NCBI GenBank assembly: GCA_036245525.1
Contig: BTPG01000008.1
Coordinates: forward strand, 25,397,199-25,461,198
DNA: 64,000 nt
Source of the DNA: Semisulcospira habei
Lineage: Eukaryota > Mollusca > Gastropoda > Semisulcospiridae
Reading direction: 5' to 3'
Part shown: piece after piece, positions 11,720-19,134 of the stretch
Position numbering within the stretch: position 1 is the stretch's first letter
How the letters are laid out: every line of letters begins with the position of its first letter
Position numbers and translations under genes: made by a program
The notes under the pieces: model-generated
Seen by the model: the letters and a program-made list of their open reading frames with translations, nothing else
Databases searched by the model: none
What the model was told of the DNA's origin: nothing

Positions 11720-13784
11720 CTAACAGGGCCGGGGCGTCCGAAGGCTGGGCGACGGCGATGCGGGCGGGGAGGCGGCGGCTGCGGCGACAGGTCTAGAGGT
11801 CCGCAGGGCACGACCCGGAGCCTTCCGGGCACTCCGAAAGCGGAGAGGGACTGTCTTGCGAGGCCAATGGTCCGAGTTCGCGTCCTTCACGGTCTGCCAG
11901 GTCTCGCCGAAGAGCAGAGGGCCTCCCAGGGGGGCACGTCGCAGCTGAGTCCTCAAATCGGGGGGCATCCCACGGCAGGACTGTAACACGGCATCCTGAC
12001 GCAACAGGTCGCAGTTCGAGGCAGCCGCCATAGCGTTGACCGAGGAGTGGTATGCCGCCCGGTTGGCTGCTTCCGCCAGGGCGAGAAGGTCTCCGAGGAG
12101 GGGTGACAAGGAGGGATGCCAGGAGTCCTCAATGCGCCGGACGAACGCTTGTGTCAGCAACTCCATGAATCCCGCGCAGGCTAGCGTGTTCCGAACGAGC
12201 GAGGCTGTCTTGTCCAGACCGCGAGGAAGGGAGCGTTTCAGCAGAGAAGCCCCCCCAGCTTGCACCACGGCGGGAGGATCCACGGGAGGCAGCGGGCAGT
12301 GGAACGCCTGGGAATGCCCGGAGTACCAATCCTGTCTAAAGGCGATGTCGAGTCCAGGCGGCCACCTATGATCCGTGAAGAATTCCGAATCCCGGGCACC
12401 GGACAGGAGGTGTGCTGAAAAGGCGTCACGGAGGTCGCGAAAGCCGTGAGGCTGCGGAAGGGACTTGAACCTCTTGACCTGTTTCCCAGCGTCCACGAAG
12501 GCGGAAATCTTCCTCTTGAGCGGGGGCGTGGAAGGGCAGTCCTACGTTGGGAGCATGGCAGCGATGAGCCGAGCCACCTCGTCGAGGGCCAAAAGGGTGT
12601 CCGTCCGCGAGGAAGAGGTCACTCTGTGGGCAGTCGAGGAGTCCGACGACGAAGCGTGAGGAGAACGTGAGCGGCTGAGACCTCCAAGCAGTGCGGAAGC
12701 TGAGTCGTCGGCGAGAAGACTCAAGGTCTCGTCGTCCCGCGGGCAGGGGGCAGGCGGGCGCCGGGGGCTCTGGGCAGGACACTCCACACGGCGGGGGACA
12801 GCAGTCGCGGTGGCAGAGAGACGAGGCGACAAGCGAGGCGCGAGACGTCGAGGCGAGGATCTGCTTCCGCGAGCAGGGCATCCAGTACGCGGAGAGCGGC
12901 TGCATGAAGGCGAACGGGGCCGCCGAAACCGAGGAGGGGGAAGGTGGGCGGAGTGCGGGGAATAGGGGTGGGACGAACGGGAGTCCAGTCGCGAGAAGGA
13001 ACGAGACGAGCGAGACGACACCGAAGAGCGTGGCGGGTCCGGATACTTGTGCGAAGAGTGGTCCTTCCTGCTCTCTCTAGCCGGGGAGCGAGAACAATGG
13101 GCGGATCTTGCGTGACGGGAGGGTTCCGAGTCGCCCGGGGGCGTAGGACGTGTGCGTGAGTGTCTCTCCGAGCCGGACTCAATGAGGTGACTCCCCGTAG
13201 GGGCCAGCGGGCTTTCGTGGAGACAAGCGGGGATCGGAAAAGGATGTGGGACGGCGCGAAGCGCGTCTCTCCAAACAGGACTCAGTGAGGCGTGTTCTCT
13301 GCCTGTCAGAAGGCTTTGTCTGGGCGCGCTCCCTCCTGGGAGCGGCCGCATCGATCAAAGACCCACTCCGCGCACAAGTCTGTTGCGTCCGGTGTGGCAT
13401 CTTCTCCATAAGGTCGTCGCGGTCTCGAGCGGCCGGTGCAGAGGGCACGGAGGATGGCATCTCGACTGGTCTCGAAGCACTCACAGGTGCCGGGCACTCG
13501 CGTCTGTAGAAGCTCCATAGTTGCGACCATTGCAGCTCAGGCCAGGTGGAGCAGACGTCACAAGCGTGGTCGGAGGCACATCCAGCGCAGAAGAGACAGA
13601 CCTTGTGGGAATCCGACAGCCACTGGAAACCTCCGCATTGCCACTGCAACATACAACAGACCTGAAGGCACGCGGGCAAGGGTCTAGGGGACCCCGTCCA
13701 AGCAAGGCGGGCCTTCGCAAACAAAGCACAACAACAAGTTACAAGCCTGTCAGGAAGCGCCAGGGCCTTCCAAGGTATCCCCAT
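11720..13784 (-). pseudogene. DIRS A Gag-like protein, broken
   Basis: On the minus strand, 13179-13784 carries GGFQWLSDSHKVCLFCAGC, then CDVCSTWPELQW and LWSFYRRE. This is the Cys-rich motif shared by all four elements, but the first CxxC pair is missing through an 18-nt in-frame deletion relative to DIRS C. The 12542-13351 piece is Arg/Ser rich (SRSSRSFSRLDSRSSHPYS). The 11720-12496 piece gives KQVKRFKSLPQPHGFRDLRD, FITDHRWPPGLDIAFRQDW-like and TASLVRNTLACAGFMELLT, the Gag C-terminal half. Pieces are in different frames. Confidence 0.82.
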
Positions 13785-14090
13785 AAGTTAGTGGGCGAGG
13801 GCACGAGGGGCCCTGTCAAGCTAAGGCATTCCTACACAACAATGCAAGTACACACGAGGGCTACAGCAACAAGCTAGCGTCTGACAGCGTCATACCTACG
13901 CGGAAAAAGGCGACAGGGCGCGGGCGCGAGGGGCACCGCAAAGCTAAGGCAAGCAACGATGCATTAAACATAAGAATGGCAAGCATGTTACGCTAGGTAC
14001 AGGCATGTAGCAAGCGTCCGGTCCCCATACATAGTCAAGCAACGGGGAGAGGGCGTGGGCACGAGGGGCCCCGCCAAGCTAAGAAGGCGA
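13660..14090 (-). repeat. DIRS A leader repeats
   Basis: Imperfect repeats built on GGGCACGAGGGGCCC followed by AAGCTAAGG-like sequence occur near 13675, 13800, 13925 and 14055. They lie upstream of and overlap the start of the Gag reading, partly in the place where the intron is expected by comparison with DIRS B and C. Confidence 0.5.
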
Positions 14091-14526
14091 AGGACGCATA
14101 AGATTCTCCAAATAATCAAGCCCACGAGGCAAGAAGTGCCACACAAGCAACACACGCTAAAGCCAAACACGGGGCGCCAGCTACAACGAAGATGAAGAAC
14201 GTCTTCGAAGCTGCTCGAGCCGGTGCCCCGCCCGGGAACCGGTCGAGGGCCAATAACTACCTTACCTCTCTGCCAGAGCGGGAACGGGGGAGGAAACGTC
14301 CATGACACCCATGGCACGACCAGGGGAAGAGCTGGTGAAGAACACCGCGAAGCGTCAACCACAGAAGACAGAGAGGGCAGCAGCCAACGAAGAGGGACCA
14401 CAGGCGTAAGAAGACGAAGCGTAGGTAAAGGCAAAGGCAGGCGAGGGTTCGGAAGATCGGACCGGTCAAAAACTTCTAAGTCCGGAGGCTAGAGCAACAC
14501 GTCCGAACAGCGTGAGCCTAAGTAGC

Positions 14527-14699
14527 ATGACTGGTTGGTCACCACGTGACTCGGAACCGGATGGGCAGGTACGGGAGACAACTCTCGGCCCCTCTGGGGG
14601 GTTCCCCGAGTGCCTCCCAGGTTGTGTGGTAACACAATGGGTTCTTAGGCTAGAATTGAGTAAATAGTAGACACTTCGACTAAGTCATGTCATCGGTAA
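14527..14699 (-). repeat. DIRS A inverted terminal repeat, high-coordinate copy
   Basis: This repeat mirrors 8233-8407. It contains CACGTGACTCGGAACCGG and ends GACTAAGTCATGTCATCGG. The element terminus follows as TAATGTTTTTGAAGAAACA at 14697-14715. Confidence 0.85.
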
Positions 14700-15007
14700 T
14701 GTTTTTGAAGAAACAATTACAACTCACCTGGCATTCCAGAGACATATTCTAGTGTGTCACCAGTAAATAATCCAGAAAGAAAGGCACAACAGAAAAGTTT
14801 CTTCACACATAAAAGTTTTTACACCAAAATCCGCCATTTTTTTTCGCACGTGGGGATGTTTTGTTTTAGAGCTTCTGATTCATTGGTTTCAGCCCATACA
14901 AACAAGAAAAGTAACTCTACCAGTACAGAAATGAGTGCTTGACATATTATAGTAGGTTGCTTCCCTTAGACCACACTGCCGGTATTGCCCGTTAAACTGG
15001 TATCCAG

Positions 15008-15116
15008 CGCACATATGTGTGCGCCTCGTCGGCAATGGGAAACAAGGCCAGCGCACATATGTGTGCGTCCCGTCCGCAACGGAGCTTTGCCTCGCGCACA
15101 CATATGTGCGTCCCGT
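15008..15116. repeat. three tandem units with palindromic ACATATGT cores
   Basis: Three units of about 43 bp begin GCGCACATATGTGTGCG, GCGCACATATGTGTGCG and GCGCACACATATGTGCG, each followed by a (C)CGTC-rich spacer. They lie in the right end of the TTAA element. The core is self-complementary and would extrude as a hairpin. Confidence 0.6.
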
Positions 15117-15130
15117 CGTCAAAAGGTTAA

Positions 15131-15480
15131 GTCTCTATCGTTGGTCTCTGCATTGCAGTAGCGTCCACATGTGCTTTTCCAGTTCGTAGCAGCATCCTCT
15201 CCTATTTTGGCATTCCAATCTCCCTGCACCACAAGAATGTCTTTCTTGGGGGTCTGGTCCGTGACTTCTTGCAGTTGGTCATAGAAGTCTTTTATTTTCT
15301 CATCGCCATAGTCTGTTGTTGGGGCGTAAACTTGTACAATAGTGATATTGAATGGGGTTGCCCTCAAGCGCATGGTGATAAGCCTACTGGAGACTGGCTG
15401 ACAACTCATGACAGTGTTCACGATGTCTTTGTGGACGAGAAATCCGACACCCTGTTCGTGTTTGTCTTCTCTGCCACTGC
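15131..15480 (-). pseudogene. LINE B endonuclease N-terminal half
   Basis: The minus-strand reading gives DKHEQGVGFLVHKDIVN, ITIVQVYAPTTDYGDEKI and ILVVQGDWNAKIGEDAATNW (APE motif with D/N). It stops at the TTAA junction after TNDRD. The reading frame resumes on the far side of the TTAA element at 7863. Upstream of about 15480 the LINE is lost, so it is 5'-truncated. Confidence 0.8.
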
Positions 15481-15500
15481 CAAATGTTTATCTCTGTTTA

Positions 15501-16079
15501 ATGAAAAAAAAAGTTTACCTCTGGGATCAAAGTTTTATGTATTTTAACCCTTTTCATTTCAGTAGCGCCCCCACCCGGGTCTTCCCTGGGGGACTTGGGT
15601 GGGGTTAACTACCTTTTAGTTCCCAGGGTCACCCTGGTCAGCCCCACTGGTGGGTTTTCCCCCTCTATTCTTGAGCATGTGTTTCTGTCTACCCTTGGTC
15701 CATTCACCTGCAATTTTCTTTTTTAAACTGTCCCTACTGTCTGCACTTGCAGTAGCTCTTGATATTGGATGTGTGTTGCTAAATGGTCTTACTAGGTTTA
15801 TTTAGCATATTAGACCAGCTGGCGACATACATTCAATATTCTGTTTATTTTTTTTTTTACAAGCAGTGCAGGAACGTCCTGTGAAAGTCTTGTTGCTGTC
15901 AGGACGTTATGCAGTGTACAACCAACCAATTTCAGTAGTGGTTTTTGTCACTATGATTCCTGTTGGAATCATCATGGCAAAAAATGCTGACAGCATGCAA
16001 AGGGTTAAGAAATTTTTGACGGTGTGACTGTGAACAGTAAGATTCATTGTTGTATTGAAATGGAAAGGATTTTGTGTAG
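15501..16079. other. intron sequence without a gene
   Basis: This stretch is AT-rich, with a short CACCCGGG-type palindromic block near 15570-15620 and a hairpin at about 15906-16008. The hairpin carries AGTGGTTTTTGTCACTATG and a complement ending AAAGGGTTAA, and belongs to the short TTAA hairpin family also seen at 17094, 57685, 58193 and 58689. No ORF is supported. Confidence 0.5.
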
Positions 16080-16218
16080 GTATCGCAGGCGAGAGTTGCA
16101 TCGCCAGCACTTGTTGGCAGAAGCTGAGAACGAGACGTTTATTGGAGTTGGTGACACACTTCATGATCTGATAGAACAGTCACAGAGTTCTGGTTCGGGC
16201 TCTGGTCTTCCACTTCTT
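16080..16218 (+). CDS. BMPR1: BMPR1 juxtamembrane and GS-box exon
   Basis: The exon starts after TTTTGTGTAG; its first base completes the Arg codon left open by the TM exon. It ends in phase 0 before GTAAGT at 16219. The product begins with basic residues ([10 protein letters not shown]), continues with an acidic linker ([11 protein letters not shown], then [11 protein letters not shown]), and ends with [11 protein letters not shown] at 16186-16218. This GS box is diagnostic of type I TGF-beta superfamily receptors. Its serines are where the type II kinase acts and where the FKBP12 brake binds in the family. Confidence 0.93.
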
Positions 16219-16627
16219 GTAAGTTGCTGCTCTATTGCAATACACCATGGTTACTGTGTGAGCATTGCATTTGTGTGCAGATAATGATGGCATCATAGTA
16301 GATCCTTTCCTCCATAAGCATGAGGACATTAATTCTGCACCATGAATCCTTTTGGGGCTAGATGGATAAAACTAAAATCTCTTTTGCAATTGCTAAGGCG
16401 AGGGTTTGTAAAAGTTGTTGCTTATCTTGTTTAGTAAGAGGCATAGATTCTCACTATCGACTGTGATTGCAGCAGCTCATGTGAATCTGTCAATTGCGGA
16501 TGGAAGGGGCTGTATGAAAAACTGGGTAGGAATTGATAAGGTGAACAATCCTGTCAGCATTCACCTGCCCAGACAAATATTTCAGAGCTTATGTAGATAT
16601 ATCCCAGTTGATACATTTACTTTTCTC

Positions 16628-16835
16628 TTAACCCATTACATCCTGAGTCTGAAATGTTTTATTTGCTTATTGTCCTATGAAGGCTACATTACAGATGTAG
16701 TTCCATTTTAGTTCCAGAGTGGTGCCAGAAAAGATTTTGGCAGATCAGGCACCGAGCTATTCTGGCACCACCCTTGAACTATCATATAAGTCAAATTAAT
16801 TTCAAGCAGCATTCTATCAGGATAAAATGGGTTAA
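16628..16835. mobile_element. TTAA MITE, family 2, just upstream of the kinase N-lobe exon
   Basis: The termini are TTAACCCATTACATCCTGA (16628) and TCAGGATAAAATGGGTTAA (ends 16835), which are complementary. A central hairpin pairs TTCCAGAGTGGTGCC with GGCACCACCCTTGAA. The right end is 58 bases upstream of the exon at 16894. Confidence 0.7.
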
Positions 16836-16893
16836 TTTATTTACTTTGCTTTGTTTGTTTAGTTTACATAACTGATGGCTTGTTTGTCATCAG

Positions 16894-17086
16894 GTGCAGA
16901 GAACAATTGCCAAGCAGATCCAGCTTGTGCGGAGTATTGGCAAGGGTCGCTACGGGGAGGTGTGGAAGGGCAAGTGGCGAGGGGAGAACGTTGCTGTCAA
17001 GATTTTCTTTACCACCGAGGAGGCCAGTTGGTTCCGCGAGACTGAGCTGTACCAGACAGTGTTGCTGCGCCATGAAAACATCCTGG
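16894..17086 (+). CDS. BMPR1: BMPR1 kinase N-lobe exon (P-loop and catalytic Lys)
   Basis: The acceptor is CATCAG at 16888-16893. The first codons give [11 protein letters not shown], the usual continuation of the GS box. The glycine loop is GKGRYGEVW and the ATP-binding lysine is in VAVKIF (AAG at 16999-17001). The C-helix area is [20 protein letters not shown]. The exon ends inside ILG with one base of the Gly codon. The donor is GTTAGT, a weaker form of the consensus, and a TTAA hairpin MITE begins only 7 bases downstream of the exon end. Confidence 0.95.
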
Positions 17087-17093
17087 GTTAGTG

Positions 17094-17172
17094 TTAACCC
17101 TTTTGGTGTCGGTAGTGGTTTTTGTCATGATGATTCCAGCAACAAAAACCACTACTGACACCAAAAAAACCC
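17094..17172. mobile_element. short TTAA hairpin element beside a splice donor
   Basis: The arms TTAACCCTTTTGGTGTCGG...TAGTGGTTTTTGTCATGATG and AACAAAAACCACTACTGAC...ACCAAAAA pair almost perfectly around a short loop. The left end is 7 bases after the exon end at 17086, so the hairpin starts right behind the 5' splice site. The right TTAA is not preserved. Confidence 0.6.
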
Positions 17173-17362
17173 AACCTATTTTTAAAAATTAAACCCCTGG
17201 GATCACTTAGTGTTTAGTTACAACACCATCAGCTTTAATTTCTGGTAGAACACACACCTTGACCTTATTTATCGATCTGTCTTTATGCATTAAAATTTAA
17301 TTTATGTGGTTTAGAGTAGTCGTAAAATCTACTGATTCTTATTTGACCACATTTGTGCGCAG

Positions 17363-17554
17363 GATTTATCGCGGCAGACATCAAAGGCACAGGTTCGTGG
17401 ACACAGCTGTTCCTGATCACTGATTACCACGAGAATGGATCGCTGCATGACTACCTGCAGAATCGGGTGCTGGACATTGGAGAGACACTACGCCTCGCTC
17501 ACTCCGCCATCTGCGGCCTGGCTCATCTCCATATTGAGATTTTTGGCACACGAG
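17363..17554 (+). CDS. BMPR1: BMPR1 kinase exon with L45 loop
   Basis: The exon follows TGTGCGCAG; its first two bases complete the Gly codon. It reads [18 protein letters not shown], then [14 protein letters not shown] (hinge and helix D) and [19 protein letters not shown] (helix E). It ends in phase 1 at CGA G before GTGAGT. The loop between beta-4 and beta-5 ([11 protein letters not shown]) is the L45 SMAD-specificity loop and matches the BMPR1A/BMPR1B group. This is the main reason for naming the gene BMPR1 rather than another type I receptor. Confidence 0.95.
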
Positions 17555-17564
17555 GTGAGTACAT

Positions 17565-17699
17565 AACCCTTTTCATCCTGATACACTGCTGCTTGACATT
17601 AATACATTGACTGTGATAGTTCAAGGGTAGTGGCAGAATAGCTTGGCGCCTCAGGCGCCAATCTGTTTGGGCACCACCCTTGAACTACACACACACGCA

Positions 17700-17755
<56 letters not shown>

Positions 17756-17775
17756 TACATACATACATACATATA
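17565..17775. repeat. half TTAA MITE (family 2) running into an (AC)n/(AT AC)n microsatellite
   Basis: The sequence from AACCCTTTTCATCCTGA through TAGTTCAAGGGTAGTGGCAG and GGCACCACCCTTGAAC matches the family-2 hairpin. The outer right arm is replaced by ACGC, AC and ATAC repeats (17688-17775). It begins about 10 bases after the exon end at 17554. Confidence 0.6.
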
Positions 17776-18526
17776 TATGGAGACAAAAGCCTCAGAGTGG
17801 GTTACCTACCATTTTATGTGAAAAGGGTTCCCATATTTCTCACCTTATAACTAAGCTCTACAACTTAAAATAGACATTTTCTAGAAACAGAGCCACTGGA
17901 TGGAGAAAAAAATGGGTTTCTACCAATAAAGTGGGTGCCTCTCAAACAAAAACTGGCATTACAGTGAAAATGGGTGTCCTCTTCAATCATTCATTTTAGC
18001 ATGGACTATTTTAATAAAATTAGGCGTCTGTAATAAGGTAAAGTTCACGGAATATTTGATGCTTCTTTTCCACATGTATTTGATTGTTGTCATTATTTTT
18101 TCAACTTAATGTGTATTTTTTTTTTCAAGTTCTTTTTTCCTGCATTAAAATTGTCAAGCACAATGACAACACGCAGTGAACAAAATACCTCACTAAACAT
18201 ACCTCTGTTTGATTTTATTATGATTGTTTGGGTGGGGATGTTGGGGGGGGGGGGGGGAGGGTGGGCAGGGGGTCATCACTTTGGGTTTTATAGAGCTGTT
18301 GAATGCTCTCTTATGAATCAAAGATTTTCATTATCAGTGGAATCAGTAGGTCATTTCAGAGGCGCGAATCGAGTTGCATGTCGAACCACTCACAAATACA
18401 CATTTGGAGTGCGCCAGATGGATCCAGTTGGCCAAGTCCCACATTCCACACTATAGGACAGCTAAGACTGAGAAGCAATCGTGGCGTTTATGGCGCGGTA
18501 CAAGGTTTAAAACTAAGAAACTGTTG
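17776..18526. other. intron sequence without a gene
   Basis: No gene is supported here. The region is AT-rich and contains a poly(G) run at about 18242-18257. Short open frames near 18303-18559 have no recognisable domain and run into the DIRS B terminus. Confidence 0.5.
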
Positions 18527-18543
18527 TTGTTTCCTCAAAACAC

Positions 18544-18714
18544 ATTACCGATGACATGACTGTCAGGAAATAGTCTACTTGCTTACCAATTTTAGCCTAA
18601 GACCCAAAGGGTCCCCCCCAGGAGGCTCTCGGGGATCCCTAACAGGGACGAGAGTAGCCTCCCCTGCCCATCCGGTCACGTGCTCGGTGGTGTCTCCTTT
18701 AGCCAGTTGTCTAC
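18544..18714 (+). repeat. DIRS B left inverted terminal repeat
   Basis: The repeat runs from ATTACCGATGACATGACTG through TTTTAGCCTAAGACCC to GCCAGTTGTCTAC. It is complementary to 24631-24799 with few mismatches. Confidence 0.88.
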
Positions 18715-18945
18715 TTCGCTGTTAGCGTACGCACGCGTTTACCTGAGCCTCTGACCCTTCGTAGACTGTGTACGGTTCGACCGTCCTTACCGGCCTGTCT
18801 TCGCCTAGCCTCTCGTCTCTGCTTCTGGCGTCGCCTCCTTCCCTGCTAGCCCTCGTCTGTGCCTCGTGCTGTTAGCTGGGCCTGGGGCCTTCTTCTGCTT
18901 CTCGGCTTGCGTCGCTCGCGGTGGTTTGTGCTTCGGCGCTCCGCC

Positions 18946-18953
18946 ATGGAAAG
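18946..18953 (+). CDS. DIRS B predicted 8-nt initiator exon of gag
   Basis: ATG GAA AG is followed by the donor GTAACG. Splicing to the acceptor at 19134 gives M-E-S-Y-Q-V-R-T-C, directly joining the Cys-rich motif. DIRS C (38519-38526) and DIRS D (29092-29099) have the same 8-nt exon with different bases, so the arrangement is conserved between diverged families. The exon beyond 19135 has no ATG before the Cys-rich motif. Confidence 0.7.
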
Positions 18954-19134
18954 GTAACGTCTCGGCCGCCGCCTACGTCTCGCCCGGCTGGGCCGGACGT
19001 CGGTCTCGTCTCGAACTTTTTTGGTTCTCTCCCGCGTTTCGTCGTGAGCTTCACTCGTTTCCCTGGTTCGGAAGTTATGTAGGCGGGTTAGTTCCCGCCA
19101 CCGGTCGCCTTTCATCTTTGGGTTTGTGTTGCAG
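18954..19134 (+). other. DIRS B predicted spliceosomal intron in gag
   Basis: The intron is 181 nt, with donor GTAACG and acceptor TTGTGTTGCAG, and is rich in C/T and G in its second half. The equivalent introns are 155 nt in DIRS C and 150 nt in DIRS D. A retained intron in a retrotransposon implies that unspliced RNA is the replication template. Confidence 0.65.

Larger units (their letters stand above)
8195..14715 (-). mobile_element. DIRS A: DIRS1-like tyrosine-recombinase retrotransposon, degraded
   Basis: The element runs on the minus strand, with gag at high coordinates and recombinase at low ones. The left boundary has AATTCATTTTTCTCTA and the right boundary ends GAAGAAACA. Both are joined in reverse in the internal complementary region at 8455-8552, which is the defining DIRS1-like architecture. 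Outer inverted repeats are about 170 bp. Gag, RT/RNase H/methyltransferase-like and tyrosine-recombinase readings are all recognisable but have several stops and frameshifts. It is nested in a TTAA MITE, itself in LINE B. Length is about 6.5 kb. Confidence 0.9.
7868..15126. mobile_element. TTAA-type DNA element inserted in LINE B and hosting DIRS A
   Basis: TTAA occurs at 7864-7867 and 15127-15130. Deleting the interval plus one TTAA restores continuity of the LINE B reading (DRD then LRLLEF), which proves a TTAA target duplication. Short imperfect terminal inverted repeats are visible: TTAACATTTTGCC on the left and, as complement, TTAACCTTTTGAC on the right. Without the nested DIRS A it is about 740 bp (7868-8194 plus 14716-15126) and has no transposase, so it is a non-autonomous, piggyBac-like MITE. 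Confidence 0.75.
2205..15500 (-). mobile_element. LINE B: degraded APE-type non-LTR retrotransposon, split by later insertions
   Basis: On the minus strand one LINE reads from about 15500 down to its (TAGA)n tail at 2205-2225. Its pieces are endonuclease 15131-15480, endonuclease/linker 7332-7863, reverse transcriptase 6002-7330 and the C-terminal region 2226-2704. The first gap is the TTAA element 7868-15126. Removing it and one TTAA joins DRD to LRLLEF across the break. The second gap is LINE A copy 1 (2717-5989); removing it joins ALTRLKTI to IWKHRNIT at the duplicated target. The RT shows KSAGADNIPAKLV, GVRQGCLLSPTLF and the catalytic FADD. Stops and frameshifts mark it as dead. The 5' end appears truncated. 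I do not assign a clade. Confidence 0.85.

Noticed and set aside
9834..13877. plus-strand ORFs across DIRS A (Arg/Gly-rich proteins)
   Set aside because: They are antisense shadows of the GC-rich gag and RT readings on the minus strand, with no domain of their own.
16894..17554. assignment to the TGF-beta/activin type I receptor (ALK5/ALK4) or ALK1/2
   Set aside because: The L45 loop [11 protein letters not shown] and the [14 protein letters not shown] block match the BMPR1 group, not the ALK4/5 or ALK1/2 forms.
17688..17775. CRISPR-like or other regulatory array
   Set aside because: The periodicity is that of (AC)n, (ACGC)n and (ATAC)n microsatellites, with no spacers.
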